Translations under genes and position numbers: made by a program | The notes under the pieces: model-generated | What the model was told of the DNA's origin: nothing | Seen by the model: the letters and a program-made list of their open reading frames with translations, nothing else | Databases searched by the model: none | Assembly: GCF_003987015.1 (NCBI RefSeq) | Contig: NZ_PIPQ01000001.1 | Location: 310,001-374,000, forward strand | DNA length: 64,000 bases | DNA from: Aliidiomarina taiwanensis | GTDB taxonomy: Bacteria; Pseudomonadota; Gammaproteobacteria; Enterobacterales; Alteromonadaceae | Direction of reading: 5' to 3' | Shown: one piece after another, positions 47,471 through 56,826 of the stretch | Numbering within the stretch: position 1 is the first letter of the stretch | How the letters are laid out: each line of letters begins with the position of its first letter

Positions 47471-48556
47471 ATGGCCGGAAACACCTTTGGCACCCTATTT
47501 ACTGTCACCACAAGTGGTGAAAGCCACGGACCTGGATTAACTGCGATCATCGACGGGTGTCCACCAGGTATTGAACTTACCACAGCAGACTTACAAGCGG
47601 AGCTTGATCGCAGAAAACCAGGACAAAGTCGCTACACCACGGCACGCCGAGAGGCCGATGAGGTAGAAATACTTTCAGGCGTATTTGAAGGCAAAACAAC
47701 AGGCACGCCGATTGCTTTACTCATCCGTAATACGGACCAACGAAGTCGCGACTACTCCAACATTAAAGACCTATATCGGCCTGGCCACGCCGACTACACC
47801 TATGATCAAAAATATGGTGTGCGCGATTACCGAGGCGGTGGCAGGGCGTCTGCACGAGAGACTGCCATGCGTGTGGCGGCTGGCGCCATTGCAAGAAAAT
47901 ATTTAGCGAAACAGGGTATTCGAATACAAGCGGGTATGACCCAAATGGGAACCATTATTGCTGAGCAGTATGACTTTGCAGCAGCCCAAAATAACGCTTT
48001 TTTCTTTACCGACAGTAGTAAGTTAGACCAATTAGACGCGTCTATTCGGGAGCTTTTAAAAGCAGGGGACTCGGTTGGAGCGCGCATTCGCGTGGTGGCT
48101 TCAGGTGTGCCTGCAGGGTTAGGCGAGCCCGTCTTTGATCGCCTCGATGCAGACATTGCCAAAGCATTAATGAGTATTAATGCGGTCAAAGCTGTGAGCA
48201 TGGGCGATGGTTTTGATGTGGCGGCGCAACGAGGCAGCACCCATCGCGACGCGATGACGCCAACGGGCTTTAGCAGTAACCACGCAGGTGGTGTACTGGG
48301 CGGCATTAGTTCTGGGCAAGAGCTGATAGCCGACTTGGCCTTAAAGCCAACTTCTAGCATTACCATTCCAGGCAATACCATTAATAGGGCGGGTGAAGCA
48401 CAGCAGGTAAGCACCAAGGGACGGCACGACCCCTGTGTTGGCATACGAGCAGTACCGATTGCTGAAGCCATGGTGGCTTTAGTGCTGATGGACCACCTAT
48501 TACGCCAGCGAGCACAAAACGCAGAGGTGCAACCGATAGGCTATCAAATACCATGA
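47471..48556 (+). CDS. aroC: Chorismate synthase
   Basis: Last step of the shikimate pathway, FMN-dependent. The protein is 361 residues, with T-S-G-E-S-H-G-P-G at the N-terminus, the R-R-P-G-Q-S-R-type signature ([10 protein letters not shown]) and [18 protein letters not shown] sequence gives a strong ribosome-binding site. It overlaps the MFS gene by ATGA. Confidence 0.97.
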   Translation: MAGNTFGTLFTVTTSGESHGPGLTAIIDGCPPGIELTTADLQAELDRRKPGQSRYTTARREADEVEILSGVFEGKTTGTPIALLIRNTDQRSRDYSNIKDLYRPGHADYTYDQKYGVRDYRGGGRASARETAMRVAAGAIARKYLAKQGIRIQAGMTQMGTIIAEQYDFAAAQNNAFFFTDSSKLDQLDASIRELLKAGDSVGARIRVVASGVPAGLGEPVFDRLDADIAKALMSINAVKAVSMGDGFDVAAQRGSTHRDAMTPTGFSSNHAGGVLGGISSGQELIADLALKPTSSITIPGNTINRAGEAQQVSTKGRHDPCVGIRAVPIAEAMVALVLMDHLLRQRAQNAEVQPIGYQIP

Positions 48557-49728
48557 CAACAACAGGTATAACGAAGCAAGAAACAATGCGTTTACGTTGG
48601 GCGTATTTTGGCTACTTTGCAGTGTTAGCCATGATTATGCCTTATTTGGCGGTGTTTCTGGATGCGTTAAACTTTACCTCTCGTGAAATTGGCGAGCTTA
48701 TAGCTATTGCCACTATGCTGCGGATTGTTGGTCCCCCCGCATGGGCCATGTACTGTGACTTAAAGGGCAAGCGACTACCTGCTATTCGGTTGGGAGTGTT
48801 TGTCACCCTGGGGCTTTTTTTAGCGTTAAGCCAGGTCACCAGCTTTGCTGGCGTGGCGCTTATTATGGCGCTTATAAGTCTGTTTTGGTCGGCTATTCTG
48901 CCTCAGCTTGAAGCGGTCACATTGAATACCCTAGGCCAAGAGCAACACAAGTACAGCGGCATACGAGCGAGTGGTAGCTTAGGGTTTATTGTGGTCGCAG
49001 TTGTGGCTGCGTGGCTCATTGATTGGGGTGGGAAAACCAGTTTTCCATTGCTCGCTGCAGCGTTGATGTTGCCCTTGGCCATTTCAGTTGTGCGCCTTCG
49101 AGAGCAGGTGCAAGAGCCTCAGCAAGCCAAAACGGGGCCAACTTCAAAAATAATGCACAACATTTTAAAGCGACAATTCCTTGCATTTATGGCAGCGAAT
49201 ATTCTTTTGCAGCTGAGCTTTGCGCCTTTTTATGCGTTTTTCGCCTTGTACCTAACTCAGCTCGGCTACGCTCCTTTCACCATAGGGACTATTTTGGCAC
49301 TGGGGGTTGTAGCAGAAGTGGTCATGTTCATTGTCGCAAGCAAATTACTGGTACGTTTTCGGTCATCGAGAGTGCTCGCAGTGTGCCTTGGTTTAACCGC
49401 ATTACGTTGGTGGTTGGTGGCCGACCTTGCCATGGTGTGGTGGGTCTTGGCCCTGTCGCAATTGTTGCATGCCTTTAGTTTTGCACTGCAGCATAGTGCC
49501 GCCATGAAATTCTTGCATCGCCACTTTCCGAAGTCGCAGCAGGGCCGCGGGCAAGCTATTTATATTAGCGTTGCTTGGGGCGGTGGCGCGGCCATTGGTG
49601 CTTGGGTGTCCGGCATTACCTGGCAAGAAGGTGCTGGCGCCTCTTTTACCTACACGCTTGCTGCAGTGGCAGCACTTATCGGCATGTTCTGCGCGTTTGG
49701 GATTGCGCGAGAAAAAGCAGAGCAATGA
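48553..49728 (+). CDS. MFS transporter, HcaT/MFS_1-like family
   Basis: A 391-residue protein with twelve membrane helices, similar in layout to E. coli HcaT (putative 3-phenylpropionate transporter). It includes R-A-S-G-S-L-G-F-I and a middle loop near residues 185-205. It overlaps aroC by four bases, so an aromatic substrate is tempting but unproven. A second ATG at codon 12 is possible. Confidence 0.85.
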   Translation: MTTTGITKQETMRLRWAYFGYFAVLAMIMPYLAVFLDALNFTSREIGELIAIATMLRIVGPPAWAMYCDLKGKRLPAIRLGVFVTLGLFLALSQVTSFAGVALIMALISLFWSAILPQLEAVTLNTLGQEQHKYSGIRASGSLGFIVVAVVAAWLIDWGGKTSFPLLAAALMLPLAISVVRLREQVQEPQQAKTGPTSKIMHNILKRQFLAFMAANILLQLSFAPFYAFFALYLTQLGYAPFTIGTILALGVVAEVVMFIVASKLLVRFRSSRVLAVCLGLTALRWWLVADLAMVWWVLALSQLLHAFSFALQHSAAMKFLHRHFPKSQQGRGQAIYISVAWGGGAAIGAWVSGITWQEGAGASFTYTLAAVAALIGMFCAFGIAREKAEQ

Positions 49729-49842
49729 GATTATCCGACCTAAGTGTGCGGTCGGCGGGCTGACCTGCGCTAGTAGTTATCCATTAAATTTAAGATAATC
49801 AAAACATAGAATAATTTTAATCAATCAACTTGGGGCAACTGA

Positions 49843-52605
49843 ATGCGACATCCAGTTCATTTTGTACTTCACTTGCTTGTTTGGGTGCTTCTCACTACAA
49901 CAAGCTTTGTTGGCTCGCAGGCATGGGCAGAAACGCAGGTTTCACCGCGTCCATTAACTGTGACAGATATCATGAAATTCCGTGAAATTAAGCAGCAGGT
50001 CTGGAGTGAGTCCGGGCACGTGTATGCTTATAGCGCAGTGCCAGACCGGGGTGACGCAACAGGGTATGTTGTGCGTTTAAATGACACAGATAATACGCCA
50101 GCCAAGGAATTTACGGTGGTGCGCGGTACACGCGCAAAAATCACCAAAAATGGTGGTTTTGTTGCCTTTCTTCAACAGCCAACGTTGCTTGCCCGAGAGC
50201 AGGCAAGTTCGCCAAAAGAACGCCGGGCTTTAGCTCAGCACGCGGTCTTAGTGAATACCCAGACGGGTGAGCAAAGAGTATTTGAAAATATTGAGTCATT
50301 TGACTTTACCGGTGACGATGCCAGCCTTGTTCTCCTTGAAAAGAAAAGTTCAGATGCCGATGACGACGCAGGCCAACGCCTTATTTATGTGAACTTAACC
50401 AGTGGAGCGCAGCGCCATGTTCCTAATATTGCCCAGTACCAAGTGGCTGAGCAAGGCCCTCGTATTGCTTTGCTAACGCAAGCGAGCGACAACACACCAG
50501 GCCAAGTGCTGGTTCGAAACACACAAAACCATTCGCAATTAGTACTGCATGAAAATGTTGGTCATGCAAAGGCAGTGTTTGCTTTCGATAGCAAGGGAAC
50601 GCGCTTAGCAATGGCGACTGGAGCCGCTGACAGCGAGAAAGACGCCAGCAGCCGTATACTTTCCTTGTGGCAGTATGGTGAAGGTTTACAGCAACGTCCT
50701 TTAAATGAAGCGGGTTGGCAGGTTTCAGAGCATACGTCACTACGCTGGATTTTAGATGATGCGGCCTTCGTGTTTGGAACTCGTCCAATGGCAGAAGCTG
50801 CGACAACTGAACTTGGCAAACCAGAAACAGAAGACGACTTGTACAGCTTAGAGCGCATTCTGAGTGACCGTACCTTGCAAGTATGGCATGGAGAAGACGA
50901 CCGCATTATGCCTCAACAGCGGGTATTGCAAAAGCGTTTGGCTCGGGCAACAGCCGACGTTGTTTACTGGATTGAAGAAGACCGCATGGTGCGTATTAGC
51001 GACAACACAGAATACAGTGTTCGTATAGATGCCGAAAATACGTCGGCCTTGTTGTTCGATGCTACCCCATACCTGCGTGAATACACTTGGAATGGGTCGT
51101 ACCTCGACCTATACCATGTCAATTTAAAAACGGGTGAAAAACAAAAAGTAGCAAGTCGTTTACCCTATTCGTGGGCACAAGGCAGTGTGTCGCCGAATGG
51201 TCGCTATGTTGCCTATGTTAACAACGAAAAGCTGCACGTATTTGACAGTGCAACAGGCTCTTCACGTCAGGTCGCAAGCAAAGTTGACACCGTGTGGGTC
51301 GACGAGTTGCAAGATCGTCCAAGTGAAGCTTCAGCCTATGGCTTTGGTGGTTGGTTGGCCGACAGCACGGGCTTTTATGCCTACGATCGATATGATATTT
51401 GGTTGGTGACTCCCCTAGACACAGCACTCAATATTACCTTAGGTCAGGGGCGAGCTAACCAAACTTCGTACCGTATTGAAAAGAAAGCAGAAGGACATTA
51501 CCGAGCAGGCGAGCCCTTACTCGTAAAAAGCTTTCACGATCGCTTAAAAACGTCGGGCTTTCACCGTTTAAACGCAGTAATGGGTGAGCTTGAAAACTTG
51601 CGCGCTGGCAAGAAAACCTACCGATTAGCAAAACAGTTCCCTGCAAGTCAGCGGGTGTACTTTACAGAGCAAGACTTCCGCCAGTTCCCGAACATGTTAG
51701 TGGCCGACACAAACTTAACGGCACCTGTGCAAGTAACCGATGTAAACCCACAGCAAAGCGAGTTTATATGGGGAACGGCTGAGTTGGTCGAGTGGGAGAG
51801 CCAAGTTGGGGAAACCTTACAAGGGGTACTTCTGAAGCCGGATAACTATGATCCAAACCGGGCCTACCCAATGGTGGTGTACTATTATGAGAAGTTCTCA
51901 CAGCGGGTATATCAGTACAACCAAATGAAGGTGAACCACCGTCCGAACTTCCCTTTTTATTTAGGGCAAGATTACCTTGTATTTCTGCCAGACATTCATT
52001 TCCGCTTAGGTGCACCAGGTCCAAGTGCTACCGAGTCGCTGGTACCCGCCATGGAAATGTTGATTGAGCAGGGCATTGCAGACCCGAAGGCAATTGGTTT
52101 GCATGGGCACAGCTGGTCGGGCTATCAAACCGCTTTTGTGGTAACAGAAACCGATATGTTTGCCGCTGCTGTTTCTGGTGCGCCTGTTTCGAATATGACC
52201 AGTGCCTACAGTGGAATTCGCTGGCAAAGTGGTTTGGCGCGTCAGTTCCAATATGAGCGTGGGCAAAGCCGAATTGGCGAAAGCCTGGTTGAGAATTTAG
52301 ATGCATACATTAAGAACTCGCCGGTTTTCTTTGCCGATAAAATTAATACACCTATGCTGATTCAATTTGGTGACAAGGATGGTGCAGTTCCTTGGGAGCA
52401 GGGCATTGAATACTACCTAGCGCTGCGTCGACAAGATAAACCTGTGGTTATGTTACAATACGAAGGTGAACCGCATCATCTACAAAAGTATGCAAATAAA
52501 GTTGACTACACACTGAAAATGCTCGAGTTCTTCGACCACTACTTGAAAGGCGCAGAAGCCCCTCAGTGGTGGACAGACGGGCTGGAGTTTCAGGTTTACG
52601 AATAA
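49843..52605 (+). CDS. Secreted S9-family (prolyl oligopeptidase) peptidase
   Basis: A 920-residue exported peptidase. It has a signal peptide ending near A-W-A-E (residue 29), a long beta-propeller region and a C-terminal alpha/beta hydrolase. The catalytic Ser is in G-H-S-W-S-G-Y, the Asp likely in G-D-K-D-G-A-V-P-W, and the His in E-P-H-H-L-Q. It probably digests small peptides in the periplasm or outside, in line with a peptide-using lifestyle. It stands alone; the gap upstream has no clear promoter. Confidence 0.92.
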   Translation: MRHPVHFVLHLLVWVLLTTTSFVGSQAWAETQVSPRPLTVTDIMKFREIKQQVWSESGHVYAYSAVPDRGDATGYVVRLNDTDNTPAKEFTVVRGTRAKITKNGGFVAFLQQPTLLAREQASSPKERRALAQHAVLVNTQTGEQRVFENIESFDFTGDDASLVLLEKKSSDADDDAGQRLIYVNLTSGAQRHVPNIAQYQVAEQGPRIALLTQASDNTPGQVLVRNTQNHSQLVLHENVGHAKAVFAFDSKGTRLAMATGAADSEKDASSRILSLWQYGEGLQQRPLNEAGWQVSEHTSLRWILDDAAFVFGTRPMAEAATTELGKPETEDDLYSLERILSDRTLQVWHGEDDRIMPQQRVLQKRLARATADVVYWIEEDRMVRISDNTEYSVRIDAENTSALLFDATPYLREYTWNGSYLDLYHVNLKTGEKQKVASRLPYSWAQGSVSPNGRYVAYVNNEKLHVFDSATGSSRQVASKVDTVWVDELQDRPSEASAYGFGGWLADSTGFYAYDRYDIWLVTPLDTALNITLGQGRANQTSYRIEKKAEGHYRAGEPLLVKSFHDRLKTSGFHRLNAVMGELENLRAGKKTYRLAKQFPASQRVYFTEQDFRQFPNMLVADTNLTAPVQVTDVNPQQSEFIWGTAELVEWESQVGETLQGVLLKPDNYDPNRAYPMVVYYYEKFSQRVYQYNQMKVNHRPNFPFYLGQDYLVFLPDIHFRLGAPGPSATESLVPAMEMLIEQGIADPKAIGLHGHSWSGYQTAFVVTETDMFAAAVSGAPVSNMTSAYSGIRWQSGLARQFQYERGQSRIGESLVENLDAYIKNSPVFFADKINTPMLIQFGDKDGAVPWEQGIEYYLALRRQDKPVVMLQYEGEPHHLQKYANKVDYTLKMLEFFDHYLKGAEAPQWWTDGLEFQVYE

Positions 52606-52627
52606 GTGAGTTTTTTACTTGAATCGA

Positions 52628-53260
52628 ATGACCACAACGTATCACGTGAGTGACTTAGCGGCGTTATTTAACGCCGCTTTTCTTCCTACAGAAAACACCA
52701 TTCTTTGCGGTGGCTACTCAGAGCCTGTGTATTTACCTGCCACGAATAAGTACCCCCATCATCGCATTTGCTTTACCCAAGACTACTTTCGCTCCGCGCT
52801 GCATGAAATAGCCCATTGGTGCGTGGCCGGAAAGGTACGTCGGCAGTTATTAGATTATGGCTACTGGTACTTTCCAGATGGCCGTGACCAAGCTCAGCAA
52901 GAAGCATTCGAGGCAGTTGAAGTAAAGCCGCAAAGTTATGAGTGGCTATTGAGTTTAAGTGCAGGGCACCCATTTGAAGTGAGTTTAGATAATCTGAGTG
53001 GCACCGCGGTACCTGACCGGTTTGCGTTCACTGAAAAAGTGATTCTACAAACCCTGACATTGTTCTCAGATGAAAGCGCACAGCTACCCGATAGGCTAGC
53101 AACCTTTTGCCAACAGCTGCAGAAGAAGTACCATCAGCCTGCTCTTACGCGTCAACGTGTGGTGCAAGAAGGGCGGCGTCTGTTGGATAGAATTGACCCT
53201 AAGCGGGCAGTGCATCAGTTTAAAGGAGTATTACCATGCAACGATTTCGTTTTGGCTTAG
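52628..53260 (+). CDS. epmC: Elongation factor P hydroxylase EpmC
   Basis: YfcM-family metalloenzyme that hydroxylates the beta-lysylated Lys of EF-P. The protein is 210 residues from the ATG at 52628 (a TTG three codons earlier is an alternative). The metal motif H-E-I-A-H-W is at about residues 60-65, and Y-P-H-H-R-I-C-F lies before it. EpmA and EpmB are not in the window. It overlaps the next gene by 25 bases. Confidence 0.92.
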   Translation: MTTTYHVSDLAALFNAAFLPTENTILCGGYSEPVYLPATNKYPHHRICFTQDYFRSALHEIAHWCVAGKVRRQLLDYGYWYFPDGRDQAQQEAFEAVEVKPQSYEWLLSLSAGHPFEVSLDNLSGTAVPDRFAFTEKVILQTLTLFSDESAQLPDRLATFCQQLQKKYHQPALTRQRVVQEGRRLLDRIDPKRAVHQFKGVLPCNDFVLA

Positions 53261-54369
53261 TTGTTAACCCTTATGCCGGCATTGGCGGCTCGGTGGCTTT
53301 AAAGGGCAGCGACGGCGCTGAAATTCGCCAGGAAGCCCTTGCTCGAGGAGCAGAGCAGAAATCGGCAAAGCGCACCTCCAAAGCATTGCAAGAGCTTCAG
53401 GCGCTGGCAGGACAAATAGACTGGCTTACCGCGGGTGGCGACATGGGTGAAAAAGTATTGACTGAGCTTGGTTATACTCCGCAAGTTTGCTATCAGCCGA
53501 AACAAGCCCAAACGGAAGCAAGCGACACCCAAGCCGCTATTCAGGTGCTTCTTGAAGAAGGTGTTGATGTGCTTATTTTTGCTGGAGGCGACGGTACCGC
53601 AAGAGATGTGTATGCCGTTATGGGAGAGAACACAACACCCGTAGTTGGTATTCCTGCAGGGGTGAAAATTCACTCGGGTGTGTATGCAATTACCCCGAAG
53701 GCTGCAGGGCATGTATTAAAGCAAATGATGACAGGTGAGCTCACCACACTGCGCGCTGCTGACGTGATGGACATTGATGAAACAGCATTTCGTGAAGGCG
53801 TCGTCCGTGCTCGTCGATTTGGCGAATTAAATGTACCCGGTGAGCTTGAGTATATGCAGGCGGTAAAAATAGGTGGGCAAGAAAGCAGCGAACTGGTTCT
53901 TGACGAAATTGCCGCAGATGTAGTGGAGGGCATGGACGATGATGCGCTTTACATTATGGGATCGGGTTCAACAGTCGCTGTTATAATGGACGAGCTTGGC
54001 TTAGAAAACACCTTACTCGGTGTCGACTTAGTTGCGGGTGGTGAACTTATACACCAGGACGCCACGGCTAAGGACATTGAAGCGGCACTTGCAGACTACC
54101 CAAGCGCGTACCTTGTGGTGACCTTGATTGGTGGCCAAGGGCACATATTTGGCCGCGGTAACCAGCAGCTGTCGCCGGCAGTTATTCGCGCTATTCCGAG
54201 AGACAATATGATTGTGGTGGCAACCAAAGAGAAACTGACAGCGTTGAATGGGCGTCCACTGATTGTGGACACAGGAGATAGTGAGCTCGATCAGGAATTG
54301 GCTGGTTTTATCGCAGTAACCACGGGTTACCACGACAAAACCATGATGCGTATTGCGTCGTTAGACTAA
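53236..54369 (+). CDS. ATP-NAD/AcoX-kinase-like protein (COG3199)
   Basis: A 377-residue protein with NAD-kinase-like features: N-P-Y-A-G-I-G-G at the N-terminus and the G-G-D-G-T-A-R-D motif near residue 118. It is distinct from housekeeping NadK and belongs to the COG3199 group, whose substrate is unproven. Its ATG has an AAAGGAG site inside the epmC end. Confidence 0.88.
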   Translation: MQRFRFGLVVNPYAGIGGSVALKGSDGAEIRQEALARGAEQKSAKRTSKALQELQALAGQIDWLTAGGDMGEKVLTELGYTPQVCYQPKQAQTEASDTQAAIQVLLEEGVDVLIFAGGDGTARDVYAVMGENTTPVVGIPAGVKIHSGVYAITPKAAGHVLKQMMTGELTTLRAADVMDIDETAFREGVVRARRFGELNVPGELEYMQAVKIGGQESSELVLDEIAADVVEGMDDDALYIMGSGSTVAVIMDELGLENTLLGVDLVAGGELIHQDATAKDIEAALADYPSAYLVVTLIGGQGHIFGRGNQQLSPAVIRAIPRDNMIVVATKEKLTALNGRPLIVDTGDSELDQELAGFIAVTTGYHDKTMMRIASLD

Positions 54370-54373
54370 GCAG

Positions 54374-54694
54374 TTAAAACTGTGAAACAGGTAAACGGAG
54401 AATGATGCCGTCGAGTTCTTCGGTCATTTTGATTTGGCAACTCAGGCGGCTGTTGTCCATTGGATCACGGGCCACGTCGATCATACTTTCTTCTAGGTCG
54501 TCTGCGGGTGGCAGTTTATCAAACCAAGCTTCATCTACATACACATGACAGGTAGCACACGAGCTAACACCGCCGCATTCACCGACAACACCGTCGATCA
54601 TGTTGTCCGTGGCAGCTTCCATGAGGCTTTGGCCAACACTGACTTCAACTTCATATTCGCCACCATTGGCTTCGATAAATACTGCTTTAGGCAT
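54374..54694 (-). CDS. 2Fe-2S ferredoxin, adrenodoxin/putidaredoxin type
   Basis: A 106-residue electron carrier. The cluster ligands are visible as C-G-G-V-S-S-C-A-T-C plus a fourth Cys in R-L-S-C-Q-I, the spacing of vertebrate-type ferredoxins. It is not the Isc Fdx (no isc genes nearby, different loop). There is no obvious reductase or P450 neighbour, so the partner is unknown. It converges with the COG3199 gene at 4 bases. Confidence 0.9.
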   Translation of the reverse strand: MPKAVFIEANGGEYEVEVSVGQSLMEAATDNMIDGVVGECGGVSSCATCHVYVDEAWFDKLPPADDLEESMIDVARDPMDNSRLSCQIKMTEELDGIILRLPVSQF

Positions 54695-54809
54695 TTTATT
54701 TCCTTTATAAAAGTTCGCTAATGTTTCAGCTGTACTGAAGTGCTATGATTAAGACATGTTATTTTACCATAGTGGAGCTGTTCTAGCAGCCGTAAGGGAA
54801 GGAGAAATC

Positions 54810-55295
54810 ATGTCTCAACTTGAACACCGCGAATACTTTGTGTCCTGGGAAGAGTTACATCGGGCAACACGGGAGCTGGCTCGTCGGCAGTTACCTGTTG
54901 AACAATGGCGCGGCATTATAGCTGTTAGTCGGGGAGGCTTGGTGCCTGGAGCTATTATGGCACGGGAGTTAAACCTACGTGTGGTGGACTCCGTATGTGT
55001 CAGTTCCTATGAATTTCAAACTCAAAAGAAAGAACCGACTATGCTGAAAGACACCCAAGCCACAGAAGACGGTGAAGGCTTTTTGGTCGTGGACGATTTA
55101 GTGGATACAGGCAATACCCTGAAGTTTCTCCGTGAGCGTTTACCGAAAGCTAAGTTTGTCACTGTATATGCCAAGCCTGCCGGCTTACCCTACGTGGATG
55201 AGCATATAGCCGATATAGAGCAAGATACGTGGATACACTTCCCTTGGGATATGCACTTGCATTACATTGACCCTATTGCTGGCGCAGAAACTTAA
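54810..55295 (+). CDS. gpt: Xanthine-guanine phosphoribosyltransferase
   Basis: Purine salvage enzyme that converts xanthine, guanine or hypoxanthine to nucleotides with PRPP. The protein is 161 residues from the ATG at 54810, which has a GGAAGGAG site; upstream in-frame codons are rejected. The PRPP loop V-V-D-D-L-V-D-T-G-N-T is intact. Small and Gpt-type, like E. coli Gpt (152 residues). Confidence 0.92.
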   Translation: MSQLEHREYFVSWEELHRATRELARRQLPVEQWRGIIAVSRGGLVPGAIMARELNLRVVDSVCVSSYEFQTQKKEPTMLKDTQATEDGEGFLVVDDLVDTGNTLKFLRERLPKAKFVTVYAKPAGLPYVDEHIADIEQDTWIHFPWDMHLHYIDPIAGAET

Positions 55296-55310
55296 TGGCA
55301 AGCAAAACGA

Positions 55311-55340
55311 CAAAGGACGGCCTGTTTAGGCTGTCCTTTG
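55311..55340. terminator. Convergent hairpin between gpt and VOC gene
   Basis: Thirteen-base-pair stem with one G-T wobble (CAAAGGAC...GTCCTTTG) and a GTTT loop. It sits between the gpt stop and the stop of the opposing VOC gene. No clean T-run follows. Confidence 0.55.
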
Positions 55341-55350
55341 TACTTCGCTT

Positions 55351-55722
55351 TTATACATGCTGGTCAAATAAAATAGCATTGCCGTCGGGGTCAAGCACTG
55401 CGAAGCTGCCCGGGCCAGCGTCACCTTGAAGGTTTTCTTGGACCGTTTTCATTCCTTGAGCCTTGAACGTTTGATGCAATGCTCTTATGTCGTCAAAGTC
55501 TGAAAGCGGGTTTGCCCCTTGGTCCCAACCCGGGTTGAAGGTCAGAATATTGTCTTCAAACATACCTTGAAAAAGCCCTATGTTGGTATCACCATTTTTC
55601 ATAATGACAAAGTGATGCTCTGGGTTTCCTGCATACACCTCGAAACCTAATTTTTTATAAAAAGCCTGTGAAACGGCTAAATCCTTAACCGCTAAGCTCA
55701 CCGAGAAACAACCAATTTTCAT
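55351..55722 (-). CDS. VOC/glyoxalase-fold family protein
   Basis: A 123-residue single-domain VOC protein with a babab repeat: F-S-V-S-L-A-V-K-D-L near the N-terminus and F-A-V-L-D-P-D-G-N-A-I at the C-terminal end, the classic glyoxalase-like finish. No catalytic function can be assigned. Confidence 0.88.
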   Translation of the reverse strand: MKIGCFSVSLAVKDLAVSQAFYKKLGFEVYAGNPEHHFVIMKNGDTNIGLFQGMFEDNILTFNPGWDQGANPLSDFDDIRALHQTFKAQGMKTVQENLQGDAGPGSFAVLDPDGNAILFDQHV

Positions 55723-55740
55723 AATAGTCCCCTTTACTGA

Positions 55741-56211
55741 CTAGGTGTGAAAGCGCTGATGCAACGCATAAACTTGGTCTAATAGGCTAGGCACTGGACC
55801 TGTAGCGACGATGCCAGGCACAATGTCTGAGATTGGTAAGGTGTTGACCGGGGCACTTGGCAGGCCAAACTCGTTCAGCCAGGCCGCGAGTTGCGCTGAA
55901 GAGCTAATATATACTATGTTGCCCAGTCCAACCCAGCCATGTGCCGCAGCACACATAGGGCAATGCTCGGTCGAGGTATATACAGTGGCTGCAGCTCGCT
56001 CCGTTGGTGTTAGGTTGTTAGCGGCCCAACGAGCAATTTCAAACTCCGGGTGGCGTGTCTTATCACCAGAGCCTACTCGGTTGTGATCTTCAAAACGTAC
56101 TTTGCCAGTCGCATCTACGAGTACAGAGCCGAAAGGCTCATCGCCACGCTCCAGGGCTATTTCGGCTAATTCAATACAACGTTGCAAATAAGCCAGGTCG
56201 TGCTCAGTCAT
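55741..56211 (-). CDS. Nucleoside/nucleobase deaminase family protein
   Basis: A 156-residue cytidine-deaminase-fold protein. The zinc site is H-P-E (R-H-P-E-F-E) in place of the more common H-A-E, with the downstream P-C-x-x-C-type ligands in E-H-C-P-M-C-A-A-A-H. It may act on guanine, cytosine or a related base; the substrate is unknown. It is 18 bases upstream of the VOC gene. Confidence 0.85.
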   Translation of the reverse strand: MTEHDLAYLQRCIELAEIALERGDEPFGSVLVDATGKVRFEDHNRVGSGDKTRHPEFEIARWAANNLTPTERAAATVYTSTEHCPMCAAAHGWVGLGNIVYISSSAQLAAWLNEFGLPSAPVNTLPISDIVPGIVATGPVPSLLDQVYALHQRFHT

Positions 56212-56309
56212 GGGAAGTCACTCCATAGGTGTACGTATTTATCTGATTTGTTTTGATATGCTATCAGCCTTGTAAGAGTAAGTATGGACAGAAAAGGTGG
56301 GAGTGTACA

Positions 56310-56591
56310 TTGCACATAGGAATATTGACGGTTTCAATAACCTTGCCTGGCTGTGGTTCATTAAAAGAAAAGCGACAGCGTTTAGGGGGCTTGCATGAAC
56401 GGTTTGGGCGAAGCCCTTCGGTGGCTGTCTGCGAAAGTGGTGGGCGCGACAGGCATGACGCCAGCGAGTGGTCGTTTGTGGTTGTGGCAGGCGCACGACG
56501 TGACGTCGAGTCCCAATGCAGTCAAATAGAAGACAAGTTGGTACGCACTATTGACGGGCGTATACTGAACATCAACCGCGAGTTTCTTTAA
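56310..56591 (+). CDS. DUF503-family protein
   Basis: A 93-residue protein of the DUF503/YlxP family of unknown function, recognised by I-T-L-P-G-C-G-S-L-K-E-K-R-Q-R and the C-terminal V-E-S-Q-C-S-Q-I region. No ATG is available in frame. The TTG at 56310 has a GGGAG site 6 bases upstream and gives the family N-terminus, so it is chosen over the open frame starting at 56253. A truncated DsbA-like remnant follows directly. Confidence 0.75.
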   Translation: MHIGILTVSITLPGCGSLKEKRQRLGGLHERFGRSPSVAVCESGGRDRHDASEWSFVVVAGARRDVESQCSQIEDKLVRTIDGRILNINREFL

Positions 56592-56762
56592 TCAGCGGAG
56601 CAATATGCCACGCAAGTACGACAAGAGGCAACCTAGTACGAGCAAGCGGGGGTTACCTCTGTGTCAGCATTTATTATCAATAATAAATATAAAATGTCAG
56701 GTGCGCAGGAGCCAGTGACCTTCATGGATGCTTTGCGTGAAATTCATGCAGCATCAGATTGA
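56592..56762 (+). pseudogene. DsbA/FrnE-family oxidoreductase, C-terminal remnant
   Basis: Reading in frame from 56592 gives S-A-E-Q-Y-A-T-Q-V-R-Q-E-A-T, a TAG stop at 56634, then Y-E-Q-A-G-V-T-S-V-S and A-F-I-I-N-N-K-Y-K-M-S-G-A-Q-E, ending at TGA 56760. This is the characteristic C-terminus of DsbA/FrnE proteins (G-V-x-x-V-P-x-F-x-x-x-x-K-Y-x-x-S-G-A-Q). The first 140-150 residues with the C-x-x-C site are absent, the cis-Pro is Ser, and the frame is broken. No start codon fits. Confidence 0.75.
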
Positions 56763-56826
56763 GTTCTTGAGCGCTCGGTCGAGATTGCCTACAATACGGC
56801 ACTTTTTTACTTCTGCAGGAGTTCCC

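Noticed and set aside
47827-48471. Long open frame (214 codons) on the minus strand
   Set aside because: Entirely antisense to aroC, with no recognisable domain and no ribosome-binding site.
49735-49755. Six-base-pair inverted repeat CCGACC/GGTCGG after the MFS gene
   Set aside because: Short stem, nine-base loop and no T-run; not enough to call a terminator.
56605-56718. 37-codon open frame with a GGAG site
   Set aside because: It runs out of frame across the DsbA/FrnE remnant. The protein is basic and unrecognisable, and the remnant explains the sequence better.
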